Shown: in pieces, positions 53,483-62,778 of the stretch
How positions within the stretch are numbered: position 1 is the stretch's first letter
How the letters are laid out: each line of letters opens with the position of its first letter
Assembly: GCA_964631235.1 (NCBI GenBank)
Contig: CAZVZX010000026.1
Span: 1 to 64,000 of the forward strand
Source of the DNA: JARKPK01 sp964631235
GTDB lineage: Bacteria; Planctomycetota; Planctomycetia; Pirellulales; Thermoguttaceae
Direction: 5' to 3'
Length of the DNA: 64,000 nt
Notes under the pieces: model-generated
What the model was told of the DNA's origin: nothing
The model's input: the letters and a program-made list of their open reading frames with translations, nothing else
The model's database searches: none
Made by a program: the position numbers and the translations under genes

Positions 53483-55576
53483 TTACGCGCTGTCGCTTAC
53501 CACGGCCACCGACTCGATCCGTGTGTCGCGTGTGATCTCGTTGTAGCTCAATACCACCACTTGAGGCAGTTGACCGGCGATCATCTCCTTCACGGCCGCG
53601 CGCACCTGCGGGCTGACCAGCAGCACCGGCGGATGATTGCCGGCAGTCAGTTTGGCCACGGCGTCGTGAATCAGGCGGCAGAGGTTTTCCACCGCCGGCG
53701 GCGACATGCGAATAAACAGCCCGTGCTCGTTATGGTCGAAGCCCGCCCGAACACGGTCTTCTAAAGCCGGATCGAGTGTAACAACCCACAATCGGCCCTC
53801 GCGATCGCGATACCGAGCGCAGATCGTTCGCGCCAGGCGATGCCGCACATATTCGGTCAGCAAGATCGGATCTTTCGTGCGCGAGCCGTAGTCGCCGAGC
53901 GTTTCCAGGATCGGTCCCAATTGGCGAATCGGCACTCCCTCGCGCAAGAGCAGATGGAGGATATGCTGCACTTCCGGCAGCTTCATGACGCCGGGGATCA
54001 ATTCCTTCACGACCGCCGGCGAGGTGCGTTCCAATTCATCGAGCAGATGTTTCGTTGCGTCGCGGGTGAGGATTTCGTCGGCATGGCGGCGGACGCATTC
54101 CGTCAGATGCGTAGCGATCACCGCCCCCGGCTCGACGACCGTGTAGCCCATCAACTCGGCCTGATCGCGAACCGATGGTTCGACCCAAACCGCCGGCGTG
54201 CCAAAGGCGGGATCCTTCGTCGCGATGCCCGGCAGCGAGCCGGTTGTTGACCCCGACTCGATCGCCAAGAGCATGCCGGGATAGACAGTGCCCAGCGCGA
54301 CGGCCGTATCGTTGATCTTGATGCGGTATTGGTTCTGCTCCAGCCGCATGTTGTCGCGAATGCGAACCTTCGGGAGGATGATGCCGATGTCGGCCGCCAC
54401 ATTCTGCCGCACCCGTTGAATTCGCTCGAGTAAGTCGCCTCCCCGCTTCGGATCAGCCAACCGAATCAGGGCTACGCCGATCTCCACCTCCATTGGATCG
54501 ACCGTCAGATAGTCTTCGATCCGTTCGTCGGGCACCTTGGCGGCCTCGCTCTGCTTTTTGGCCTCGGCGGCGGCCGCTTCGCGCCGCGTTTGCCGCGTAA
54601 GAATGACCGCTGTCGCCAAACAGGCCGCACCCAACGATAGCAGTGGCAGCCGCGGCAAGCTGGTAAAAATCAACAATCCCAAGAAGGCGCCTGCTACGCC
54701 CATCGCTACCGGACGCGAGAACATCTGATGCAAGAATTCGCCGGGCAGGTTCACTTCGGTGCTGCTTCGCGTAACCAATAAGCCGGCGGCCAGCGAAATG
54801 AGGAAGGCCGGCACTTGGCTCACCAGTCCGTCGCCGATCGACAGCTTGGTGAACACATCGACCGCTTGCATCAGCGACATCCCCGACTGAAACACCCCGA
54901 TGACCAGCCCGCCGAGCACGTTGATCAACGTGATGACGATCGCGGCAATCGCGTCGCCGCGGACGAATTTGCTGGCACCGTCCATCGCGCCGAAGAAATC
55001 GGCTTGCCGCGTCACCTCGGCGCGACGCCGCTGCGCCTCGTGCTCGTCGATGATGCCGGCGTTCAAATCGGCGTCGATTGCCATTTGACGCCCGGGCATA
55101 CCGTCCAATGCAAACCGCGCAGCCACTTCGCTGATGCGCGTCGCCCCTTTGGTGATCACGACGAACTGGATGACGACGATGATTGCGAAAATGATGATGC
55201 CGATGACGATGTTGTCGCTGGCCACGAACTCGCCGAACGTCTTCACCACGCCGCCGGCCGCCATCAAGCCATCGACTCCGCCGCGGGTCAGGATCAACCG
55301 GGTGGTGGCCACGTTTAGCACGAGGCGAAATAACGTCGTGGCCAACAGCAGCGAGGGAAAGATGCTGAATTCCAGCGGAGTCCGCACGTAGATCGTTGTC
55401 AGCAGCATGATCACGGCGATGGTGATGTTGGCCGACAACAGCAGGTCCATCATCGCCGACGGCAGCGGCACCAAGATGACCAGCACGCTGGCAATGATGC
55501 TTAACGGCAGCGCCAAGTCTTGAAGGCGCAATGCCCCTAAGCCAGTTCGACCATTCTGAGCGGCGACGCTGGACAT
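53483..55576 (-). CDS. flhA: Flagellar export protein FlhA
   Basis: A 697-aa export-gate protein of the flagellar type III secretion system. The N-terminal half has about eight membrane helices and the FHIPEP-family region TPLEFSIFPSLLLATTLFRLVLN. The cytoplasmic ring domain spans about 360-697 (ERIQRVRQNVAADIGIILP, VEPGAVIATHLTE, LLREGVPIRQLGPILETL). Length is normal. ATG 55576 (MSSVAAQNGRTGLG) is the given start. It is the 5' gene of the block flhA-61 aa-flhF-106 aa-fliA. Confidence 0.97.
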   Translation of the reverse strand: MSSVAAQNGRTGLGALRLQDLALPLSIIASVLVILVPLPSAMMDLLLSANITIAVIMLLTTIYVRTPLEFSIFPSLLLATTLFRLVLNVATTRLILTRGGVDGLMAAGGVVKTFGEFVASDNIVIGIIIFAIIVVIQFVVITKGATRISEVAARFALDGMPGRQMAIDADLNAGIIDEHEAQRRRAEVTRQADFFGAMDGASKFVRGDAIAAIVITLINVLGGLVIGVFQSGMSLMQAVDVFTKLSIGDGLVSQVPAFLISLAAGLLVTRSSTEVNLPGEFLHQMFSRPVAMGVAGAFLGLLIFTSLPRLPLLSLGAACLATAVILTRQTRREAAAAEAKKQSEAAKVPDERIEDYLTVDPMEVEIGVALIRLADPKRGGDLLERIQRVRQNVAADIGIILPKVRIRDNMRLEQNQYRIKINDTAVALGTVYPGMLLAIESGSTTGSLPGIATKDPAFGTPAVWVEPSVRDQAELMGYTVVEPGAVIATHLTECVRRHADEILTRDATKHLLDELERTSPAVVKELIPGVMKLPEVQHILHLLLREGVPIRQLGPILETLGDYGSRTKDPILLTEYVRHRLARTICARYRDREGRLWVVTLDPALEDRVRAGFDHNEHGLFIRMSPPAVENLCRLIHDAVAKLTAGNHPPVLLVSPQVRAAVKEMIAGQLPQVVVLSYNEITRDTRIESVAVVSDSA

Positions 55577-56329
55577 CCCTGCTTCCCGAGCCTCGACCGT
55601 GCCTTCATCCCCGCAACGACATCGCCCCCGAATCCCATCCGTGGCGTTGAGTTTTTCTCGACGCGAGGGCCGAACGCCGTTCGTTTGTGCGGAGCGGAAC
55701 GATAGTCAAAACCCCTAACAAAGTCCAGTCCGCTTTTTGCTAACCCAATTCAAGAAACGGTCTGACACAGGCTGGCAGGGCTGCCGGCTCGTTGGAGATC
55801 GCTCGGCTCCGTTGACTTTGAAAAAGGGAGATCGGAGTCGGCCTCTGTCCGGCCATTGCAGCGAAGAGCCCGGTGAAGGAGCCGCTTTCGAACCCGCGGC
55901 CACGAGTCTTTCTGTGCAACAAACACGGCCCGCTGCCGGCGGAACGGCGCTGACCATCGGGCTGCCAACCGGAATGCCCTCATAACGAAGATTCTCCAAG
56001 TCGTTATCGGGGGCTTGCCGGAGTGTGGGACATGCATAAAATACACACAAATTAGCATGTGAGAATTGTCATAAATAGCCGCCTCGCGACCGAATCGCAT
56101 TGTTCCGTAAAATCTTACTGAATAATTATTTGCGATCTTTCGTGGCTCGACGTGTTTCCTTGAGCGTGCCAGCGGTTGCCGGGTAAGAAACTTCGAGTCA
56201 ACGTCGTTGTCGAGATCGGATCACTGCACTGAGAAATGGTGACCTCAAGGCTGGCGACTGTCGCCCGCCTCGGTCGGACGAAGAGAATCAATCGCTAGTA
56301 AGTTTTTTCTTTAGAAGGAGTTACACACG
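55577..56329. other. Divergent intergenic region flhA / sodB, 753 bp
   Basis: No supportable gene. An imperfect hairpin lies at 55976-56014 (arms CATAACGA/TCGTTAT extended by GCCC/GGGC). The 56090-56140 stretch is AT-rich and is the likely promoter zone for sodB, but I could not assign boxes. Small open frames at 55715-56100 on both strands overlap each other and show no motif. Confidence 0.5.
55976..56014. promoter_or_regulatory. Imperfect hairpin upstream of sodB
   Basis: Arms 55976-55988 and 56001-56014 pair over about 11 of 13 positions around a 12-nt loop. No T-run follows, so it is not a standard terminator. Confidence 0.3.
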
Positions 56330-56968
56330 ATGGCGTACACTTTGGCCCCATTGCCGTATCCGTTCGATGCCCTTGAGCCGCACATCGATGCCCGCACCAT
56401 GGAGATCCATCACGGAAAGCATCATGCCGCTTATGTGAATAACCTCAACAAGGCTCTGGAGGGAAAGAACATTAGCGAACAGCCGGTCGAGCAACTGATC
56501 GCCTCGCTGCATTCGCTGCCCGAGGAGATCCGCACGGCGGTCCGCAACAACGGCGGCGGGCACGCGAACCACACGCTGTTTTGGAACACGATGGCCAAAA
56601 ACGGCGGCGGTCAACCGAAGGCCGACCTCGGCAAAGCAATCGATACGGCATTCGGCAGTTTCGACAAGTTTGTCGAGCAGTTCACTCAGGCTGCGTTGGG
56701 CCGGTTTGGCAGCGGTTGGGCGTGGCTCAGCTTGGATCAGAACAAACGGCTCGTCGTCGAAAGCACCGCCAACCAAGACAGCCCGATCATGCATGGCCAC
56801 ACGCCTCTGGTTGGAATCGACGTTTGGGAGCACGCCTACTACTTGAAGTACCAGAACCGTCGGGCTGATTACATTCAGGCGTGGTTCAACGTCGTCGATT
56901 GGAACGCAGTGGCTGAGCAGTTTGCCGCGGCACAACGCGGAGCGAACCCGGTACCGGCGTCCCGCTGA
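56330..56968 (+). CDS. Fe/Mn superoxide dismutase
   Basis: A 212-aa SOD that converts superoxide to O2 and H2O2. Metal ligands are His in MEIHHGKHHAAYVNN, His in GGGHANHTLFW, and Asp/His in GIDVWEHAYYLKYQNRR. GGGGQPKADLGKAI and the active-site Gln-bearing region near residue 145 (NQDSPIMHGHTPL) lean toward the Mn type. No signal peptide, so cytoplasmic. AGAAGGAG 9 nt before ATG 56330 is a strong ribosome binding site. The gene stands alone. Confidence 0.97.
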   Translation: MAYTLAPLPYPFDALEPHIDARTMEIHHGKHHAAYVNNLNKALEGKNISEQPVEQLIASLHSLPEEIRTAVRNNGGGHANHTLFWNTMAKNGGGQPKADLGKAIDTAFGSFDKFVEQFTQAALGRFGSGWAWLSLDQNKRLVVESTANQDSPIMHGHTPLVGIDVWEHAYYLKYQNRRADYIQAWFNVVDWNAVAEQFAAAQRGANPVPASR

Positions 56969-57488
56969 TTCTTCGGGAAGCCGAATCCAAGCACTTCCGT
57001 CGGCTGGGCGTCCGGGGACGAACCTCGGCCGCCCGCCGTTATTTTAACGCGCCTTTTCGCTGAATCGCATTGTTCGATTCTTCAAGAGAAAAGGTCGTTT
57101 GCTTTAGTGGGGCGAACGCGTTGATCGGATGGCCTCGTCGCCGCCGACGGACGCGGACGTCGCCTCGGTTTTGATTTACGCTGGGGACAACCACGCCGGA
57201 TTCTTACCGAGTGGCAAAGTGGCCGGGCGGTTGCGGGCATAAATTGCCGTGGTTATATTCAGAGAGTTCGTCCGCGGTTGCACCGGTCGTTCGGGGCACA
57301 GGTGTTGAGTCGATTCGCGTGGCGGAAGCCATTGTGGGAAATAGAGTTGCGTAAGTCTCGGCTTTGGGGCCCATCGCCACCCAACCGACAGATCGGGCGT
57401 GTTCCGGCGGATGCGTTCATCGAGTCGGCATGTCGGTTGCCCGGCTCGCCTTTCGTCATCGGTAGTACCCCCTTCTTTTGCAAAGCCC
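56969..57488. other. Intergenic region, 520 bp
   Basis: Between sodB and the ROK gene. No gene. The in-frame extension of the ROK gene to 57399 has no homology and is rejected. Confidence 0.4.
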
Positions 57489-58562
57489 ATGCCGCCAAAA
57501 CCATACATTCGTGATCCGTCCGCTGGCGAGAAGCCTTTTTATGTGGGAGTCGATCTTGGCGGCACCAACATCAAAGTTGGAGTGGTGGATAGCAACGCCA
57601 AGGTGTTCTATCGCCATAGCATTCCTACCGAACACGATCGCGGGCCCGAAGACGGCGTCGAGCGGATGGCCCGCGCCGTAGGCGAGGCGCTCGCCGCGCT
57701 GAAATTGAAGCCGAAACGCGATGTGCCGCGGGTTGGACTGGGGTCGCCCGGCACGATGGACATTCCGCGTGGCATGTTGCTCGAACCGGTCAATTTGCCC
57801 ACTTGGCGGCAGTTTCCGCTGCGCGATCAACTGAGCCGTGCGTGCGGGCTGCCCGTTGCGTTCGAGAACGACGCGAACGCGGCTGCTTACGGGGAAAAAT
57901 GGGCCGGCGCCGGCCGAAAAGCGCACAGCATCGTGTTGCTCACATTGGGGACGGGCGTGGGCTGCGGGATCATCATCGGCGATCTGATCCTTGATGGCGA
58001 GCACAGCCACGGCGGAGAAAGCGGACACATTTTAGTGAACCCTGCCGCCGACGCTCCCCGATGCGGCTGTGGCAAGACCGGATGCCTTGAGGCCTATGGC
58101 AGCGCCACCGGTTTGATTCGTCATGTAATCGAGCGGATCGAACGCGGAGCCGATTCCGTCTTGGCCCAGCGTCATCGGGCCGGTGAGAAGATCGACGGTT
58201 TGGCCATCGCAGAGGCGGCTGAGGCCGGAGATGCCCTCGCTTTGTCGGCCATCGAAGAGACGGCCCGTTGGTTGGGCATTGGCATCGTAACGCTGATGCA
58301 CACGATCGACCCGACGATGGTGATTCTCGGCGGGGCGATGACCTTCGGCGGCGCTCGGCATCAACTCGGCCGCACGTTCCTCCAACGCATTTCTGCGGAG
58401 GTGCAGCAGCGGGCGTTTCCCACCTTGGCGAAAAAGACGTTGATTCGCTTCGCCCAACTCGGCGGCGACGCCGGCTTTATCGGTGCGGCCGGCATTGCCC
58501 GGCTCGAACACTTGCGTTTGCGTCCCGAGGGATTGCCGTCGCCCAAGGTACGGCGGCGATAA
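57489..58562 (+). CDS. ROK-family sugar kinase (glucokinase-like)
   Basis: A 357-aa ROK protein. GVDLGGTNIKVGVVD is the phosphate-binding loop, ENDANAAAYGE carries the catalytic Asp, and TLGTGVGCGIIIG is the adenosine region. GGESGHI with RCGCGKTGCLEAYGS forms the ROK zinc site. There is no N-terminal helix-turn-helix, so this is a kinase and not a ROK repressor. Glucose is the most likely substrate by family, but specificity is not provable here. It precedes ubiX by 71 bp. Confidence 0.94.
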   Translation: MPPKPYIRDPSAGEKPFYVGVDLGGTNIKVGVVDSNAKVFYRHSIPTEHDRGPEDGVERMARAVGEALAALKLKPKRDVPRVGLGSPGTMDIPRGMLLEPVNLPTWRQFPLRDQLSRACGLPVAFENDANAAAYGEKWAGAGRKAHSIVLLTLGTGVGCGIIIGDLILDGEHSHGGESGHILVNPAADAPRCGCGKTGCLEAYGSATGLIRHVIERIERGADSVLAQRHRAGEKIDGLAIAEAAEAGDALALSAIEETARWLGIGIVTLMHTIDPTMVILGGAMTFGGARHQLGRTFLQRISAEVQQRAFPTLAKKTLIRFAQLGGDAGFIGAAGIARLEHLRLRPEGLPSPKVRRR

Positions 58563-58633
58563 TTGGAAAGCCGCTCGCAAACAAACAAAGGTCGGTGTGC
58601 TCAGCGACGGCCCGATCGGCGAACGAGTTCCCC

Positions 58634-59254
58634 ATGAGCGAGCACTCGCTGAACATCAGACCAATCGTGGTAGCGCTGACCGGCGCGAGCGGGGCGGCCT
58701 ATGGTGTGCGGCTGGTCGAGGTTCTTGTCGGTGCGGGCCGCACCGTACACCTGACGATCAGTCCGGCCGCGTTTTCCGTAATTGCGCACGAATGCGGTGG
58801 GGAATGCGCGAGCGACAATCACGGCATTGTCGGGCGGTTGTGGCCCGGCCTGCCTGCCGGCACTGTGGTGTATCACGAGGCGGACAATCTCTCGGCGCCG
58901 ATCTCCAGCGGATCGGTGGCTACCGACGGCATGGTGATCTGCCCTTGTTCGAGCAGCACGCTTGCCGCCGTGGCGACGGGCGCCGGCCGAAATCTGATTC
59001 ATCGCGCTGCCGACGTTCATCTGAAAGAACGCCGCCGCTTGGTGCTGGTGGTGCGCGAAACGCCGCTGTCGCTGCCGATGATCCGCAACATGGCGGCGGC
59101 CGCTGAAGCCGGAGCCGTGATTTTGCCGGCATCGCCTGCGCTGTATCATCGCCCGCGATCAATCGGTGAGATGATCGACTTCGTCGTCGCGCGCGTGTGC
59201 GATCAACTGGGGATCGCCCATGGGCTAATGACCCCGTGGAGCGAACGGGATTGA
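58634..59254 (+). CDS. ubiX: UbiX-type flavin prenyltransferase
   Basis: A 206-aa protein that makes prenyl-FMN for UbiD-type decarboxylases. Motifs are ALTGASGAAYGVRL (FMN binding), CPCSSSTLAAVATGAGRNLIHRAAD and RLVLVVRETPLSL. ATG 58634 fits family length (about 200 aa). Followed after 45 bp by a UbiA-like prenyltransferase, which together suggest quinone biosynthesis; planctomycetes normally make menaquinone by the futalosine route, where UbiX-, UbiD- and UbiA-like proteins also act. Confidence 0.95.
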   Translation: MSEHSLNIRPIVVALTGASGAAYGVRLVEVLVGAGRTVHLTISPAAFSVIAHECGGECASDNHGIVGRLWPGLPAGTVVYHEADNLSAPISSGSVATDGMVICPCSSSTLAAVATGAGRNLIHRAADVHLKERRRLVLVVRETPLSLPMIRNMAAAAEAGAVILPASPALYHRPRSIGEMIDFVVARVCDQLGIAHGLMTPWSERD

Positions 59255-59299
59255 CTTGCCCCGTCTAACGAGCAGGCGTCGGATAGTGCGAGTGACAAC

Positions 59300-60235
59300 G
59301 TGACGGGCGATGGCCAATTGTCGGCCGCCCAAGCCCGTCTGGATGACTTGGGCTCAATGCTTCGCGAATACTTCGAGCTGGTTCGATTCAGCCATACGGT
59401 GTTTGCCCTGCCGTTCGCGCTATTTGCGGCCGCGATGGCATTGCAGGCCAACGCGGCCGACTCGCCGCCGGTGGGACTGCGTTGGCAAGAGCTGCTGGGC
59501 ATCGTTCTTTGTATGATCACCGCGCGAACCGCGGCGATGGCCTTCAATCGCATCGTCGATCGGCGTTTCGATGCCGCCAACCCGCGGACTTCGCAACGGC
59601 ATCTGCCGCGAGGGGCGATTTCAGTCGGCGCAGCGGCAGGGTTGACGGCAGTTGCCTCGCTCGGCTTTGTCGCTTCGACACTGCTATTCTTGCCGCGAAA
59701 TGCCGTTCCGCTTGCCGCCTCGGTGCCGGTGCTGTTATTTCTTTTCGGGTACAGCTTTGCGAAACGGTTCACGGCCTGGACGCATTTCTGGTTGGGCGCG
59801 GCACTGATGCTGGCGCCGGTGGCCGCCTGGGTCGCCATTCGGCCGGTGTTCGACTGGTCTCCGCTACTGCTTGGTGGCGCAGTGATGTTTTGGGTGGCGG
59901 GATTCGACGTAATCTACGCCTGCCAAGACTTCGAGTTCGATCGCCGTGCGGGGCTTCACAGCATTCCAGCGCGGTGGGGCATTGCCGGCGCGCTGCGACT
60001 GGCCGCCGGTTGCCATGCAATCATGCTCGCGCTGTTGGCCGCGTTGCCCTGGTTCTCTCCGTCACTCGGGGCGATCTTTGTTGCCGGGCTGGTCGTGCTG
60101 GCCGCGGTCATCGCCTACGAGCATTGGTTGGTTCGGCCCGACGACCTGACGCGGGTCAACCGCGCGTTCTTCCACGTCAACGCCCTTTTCAGCGTCGGAG
60201 TTTTGGTTGTCGGGGTGATCGATATTTGGTGGTAG
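59300..60235 (+). CDS. UbiA-like aromatic prenyltransferase (MqnP-like)
   Basis: A 311-aa membrane protein with about eight helices. The two Mg-pyrophosphate motifs are NRIVDRRFDAANPRT (first Asp-rich) and DVIYACQDFEFDR (second). The N-terminus RFSHTVFALPFAL is typical of the UbiA-like group found beside ubiX in menaquinone (futalosine) gene sets. It transfers a polyprenyl chain to an aromatic acid. GTG 59300 is the longest start and ATG 59357 an alternative; neither has a strong ribosome binding site. Confidence 0.92.
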   Translation: MTGDGQLSAAQARLDDLGSMLREYFELVRFSHTVFALPFALFAAAMALQANAADSPPVGLRWQELLGIVLCMITARTAAMAFNRIVDRRFDAANPRTSQRHLPRGAISVGAAAGLTAVASLGFVASTLLFLPRNAVPLAASVPVLLFLFGYSFAKRFTAWTHFWLGAALMLAPVAAWVAIRPVFDWSPLLLGGAVMFWVAGFDVIYACQDFEFDRRAGLHSIPARWGIAGALRLAAGCHAIMLALLAALPWFSPSLGAIFVAGLVVLAAVIAYEHWLVRPDDLTRVNRAFFHVNALFSVGVLVVGVIDIWW

Positions 60236-60442
60236 CCGACGGCAACAGCCCATGGCGATGAGTCGTGCCACTGAACGCATCGAAGGCAAGCGGCAAGGCG
60301 GTCGGCCGTCCAAGCGGCAATCGAGCAGCCGCTTCGAGTGACATGCTGCTGCGCTGATGCGAACAAGCACGCGAAGATCTCGAAGCGGCGCTGGCGCGAA
60401 GCACTTGCCGTTTCGGCCGCTTCCGCTCTCTTGCGGCATCAT

Positions 60443-61696
60443 TCAGCGCGAAGGCCAACCGTATCGGGGCGGATCCTGATCGAGTCGCAAGACGCCGCCC
60501 ATGCCTGGCGTTCCGCCGCGTTGGGCGGGCTGCGTTGCCGCCGGCAGCGGCTGATTGGTTGGGCCTGCGCCCGCACCGGTCGAGCCGAAATGCCCGCCGA
60601 AACCCTGAGGCGAGAACCCGCCGGGCGGCGAATAGGGCTGATTGATCGCCGAGTTGTTCGGAAACGTGCCGACTGGCGATGAAGGAGGCGTATAGCCGCC
60701 GCTACCTTGCGGCAGTGTTCCCGACGGGGCTGCCGCCGGGCTGGAAAACGACGGAGGTTGCGTGTTGGGGCTATTGCCCATCGAATAGGGCGGCGCGATG
60801 CCGCTGGGCGGTGCCGGCGAGTTCGGCCCGGGGCGAGAGGGAACGCTGAGAACCGCGGGCGGATTCGACGGGGCCGACGCCCCGCCCGAACTCGGCGAAA
60901 ACGCCCCCGGCGAGACAAGACTCGGGGCGGCCACCGGCGAATTCGACGGAGGGGTGGTCGGCGTTGCTGGCCGACCGGGCACCGGGGAGACATTCGTTCG
61001 GCTGTCGGCCGGAGGAGCCGCGGCCGAACCTCGGTCGGCCGAGTTGCCGTAGGCCGGCATCCCTTGAGCCCACTGAAAGCCCGACGTTGGATTGCTCGGC
61101 AGATTCGCGCTGCCGTTGGCTGCGGCCGCCGGAGACGGTGTCGAGGACGCGGCCGTTGTGGCGGCCGCCGCGGACGATCCGGCGCGGACCGAACCGGCCG
61201 TTGCCGACGCCGGTTGGCCACCGAGCTTTGCGATTGGAACCCGCTCGACGACCTCTTCCACGACGTATCGCGTGCGATTCCCCGGCCAGAAAGCCGACTG
61301 CGCCGTTAACCCCACGGGCCGCGTTTCCACAACCACCGGGGCAGGCTCTTGCTGCAACACCCAGCGGGTGTAGGGTACCCATCGTGGAATTAGTACGGGC
61401 TGGCACGTCGCCGAGCAGTAGGTTCCCCTGATCGGTTCGTACCGGTATTCAACCACTTGCACCCAACGCGCCCGATAGTATTGCTGTTTGGCGGTTGAAG
61501 AAGGAGCGGGCTGCGGCTGGGTGACGAACCCGGAGGCTTGGGCCTCGGTAACGGGACGCTCGACGAACCGGCGTGTCTCGCGGTAAAGCGTGTTGTTTTC
61601 GGTAAAATAGCGAACTTCGTCAGCCGTGGCTGTTGCAGGCGCAATTGCGGCCGCCATCGCGGCGCAAGTGCTAAACAAAAGAAGCAATCGGATCAT
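60443..61696 (-). CDS. Secreted proline-rich protein
   Basis: A 417-aa exported protein (signal peptide about 1-26, MIRLLLLFSTCAAMAAAIA). Residues about 30-150 form a small conserved-looking head with RYFTENNTLYRETRR, RWVQVVEYRYEPIRGTYCSATC and RWVPYTRWVLQQEP. The remaining about 260 residues are low-complexity Pro/Ser/Gly/Asn, a likely unstructured surface region. Function unknown. Confidence 0.8.
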   Translation of the reverse strand: MIRLLLLFSTCAAMAAAIAPATATADEVRYFTENNTLYRETRRFVERPVTEAQASGFVTQPQPAPSSTAKQQYYRARWVQVVEYRYEPIRGTYCSATCQPVLIPRWVPYTRWVLQQEPAPVVVETRPVGLTAQSAFWPGNRTRYVVEEVVERVPIAKLGGQPASATAGSVRAGSSAAAATTAASSTPSPAAAANGSANLPSNPTSGFQWAQGMPAYGNSADRGSAAAPPADSRTNVSPVPGRPATPTTPPSNSPVAAPSLVSPGAFSPSSGGASAPSNPPAVLSVPSRPGPNSPAPPSGIAPPYSMGNSPNTQPPSFSSPAAAPSGTLPQGSGGYTPPSSPVGTFPNNSAINQPYSPPGGFSPQGFGGHFGSTGAGAGPTNQPLPAATQPAQRGGTPGMGGVLRLDQDPPRYGWPSR

Positions 61697-62101
61697 AACA
61701 TGGGCCCACCCGCCGAGCGGCCGGGTGTTTGCGGTGATTGTCCCAAGCCGCTACCGCCGCCTAATTCTGCGGGGATAGAATGTCGCTCAGATCGTATTAT
61801 CGGTATAATCGCCATGATTTGTTGATTGCGCCTTGAGGAAAGTGACTAAACAAGACCGCCAAAAACAACAAACGGTTCAGATTCCCGCACGCAATCGGCC
61901 GCTACGCAACGCCAGTGGTCGCTTCCGCAATGGTGTGGTACTATTTGGCCGCCATCGGAGACTTTGCCCGCCGAAAACGGCTTTTCCCGGCAGCGAAGGG
62001 CGGCCGTTCGGGTTGAATGCGGGCCGAGCGGTTCCTCCGAGGCTCGGTAGAGCTGCCGAAAGCCGCAAGTGGCAAATGACCCTTCGGATACGGAGCAAGA
62101 G
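61697..62101. other. Divergent intergenic region, 405 bp
   Basis: Between the proline-rich protein gene (-) and the Trm112-like gene (+). It contains repeat copy E (61855-61940). Presumed promoters for both genes; no boxes assigned. The 61780-61820 stretch is AT-richer. Confidence 0.45.
61855..61940 (+). repeat. Dispersed intergenic repeat, copy E (diverged)
   Basis: AACGGTTCAGATTCCCGCACGC, then GGTCGCTTCCGCAATGGTGTGG, similar to the 3' part of copies A and C. The 5' part is poorly conserved. Confidence 0.35.
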
Positions 62102-62359
62102 ATGATCGATCAGAAGCTGCTGGAAATACTGGTTTGCCCGGAAACCCGTCAACCGGTGCGGCCGGCGCCGCCTGAGTTGATCGAACGGCTCAATCAGCTC
62201 GTGGCGAAGCGCCAATTGAAGATGCGCAACGGCGAACCGATCGAGCGAAGACTCGACGGTGGCTTGCTCCGCGCCGACGAAAAAGTGCTCTATCCGATCA
62301 TCGATGGGATTCCCGTGATGCTGACCGACGAGTCGATTGCACTGGAGCAACTGACGTGA
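62102..62359 (+). CDS. Trm112-like (UPF0434) zinc-ribbon protein
   Basis: An 85-aa protein starting MIDQKLLEILVCPET, the usual Trm112/UPF0434 N-terminus, and ending with YPIIDGIPVMLTDE. Only one of the usual zinc-binding cysteines is seen. Family members serve as partners of methyltransferases or glycosyltransferases. GGAG 7 nt before ATG 62102; the start codons of the next gene overlap (GTGA), so it is coupled to the HIT gene. Confidence 0.88.
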   Translation: MIDQKLLEILVCPETRQPVRPAPPELIERLNQLVAKRQLKMRNGEPIERRLDGGLLRADEKVLYPIIDGIPVMLTDESIALEQLT

Positions 62360-62691
62360 ACGTGTTCGAACGCATCATTCGCCGTGAGATTCCGGCCAAG
62401 ATCGTCTATGAAGACGACGACTGCCTAGCCTTCGAAGACATCCACCCGGCCGCGCCGGTTCATGTGCTGGTGATTCCGAAAAAGCCGATCGCTTCGGTCG
62501 ATGCGATCGAGCCGGAGGACGAGGCGCTGGTGGGCCGGCTGTTCTCGGCCATTCGCAAGGTCGCCGCTCAACTGGGCTTGGGCAACGGCTATCGCGTAGT
62601 GACCAATTGCGGGCGCGACGCCGGCCAAGAGGTCATGCACCTGCATTTTCATCTCTTGGGCGGCCGGTCATTCGGTTGGCCGCCGGGGTGA
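62356..62691 (+). CDS. HIT-family (histidine triad) hydrolase
   Basis: A 111-aa HIT protein with FERIIRREIPAKIVYEDD, DIHPAAPVHVLVIPKKPI and the catalytic triad QEVMHLHFHLLGG (His-x-His-x-His). Group HINT-type purine nucleoside phosphoramidase. The GTG start at 62356 overlaps the upstream TGA, indicating coupled translation. Confidence 0.95.
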   Translation: MNVFERIIRREIPAKIVYEDDDCLAFEDIHPAAPVHVLVIPKKPIASVDAIEPEDEALVGRLFSAIRKVAAQLGLGNGYRVVTNCGRDAGQEVMHLHFHLLGGRSFGWPPG

Positions 62692-62778
62692 TCACTCAAT
62701 CGCAGCGATTGATTTGGTCCGATCTCGTGCAGGCGGCGCGGGCGGCTTTCGATCGCTGACGCCGGACGGAACCGACGC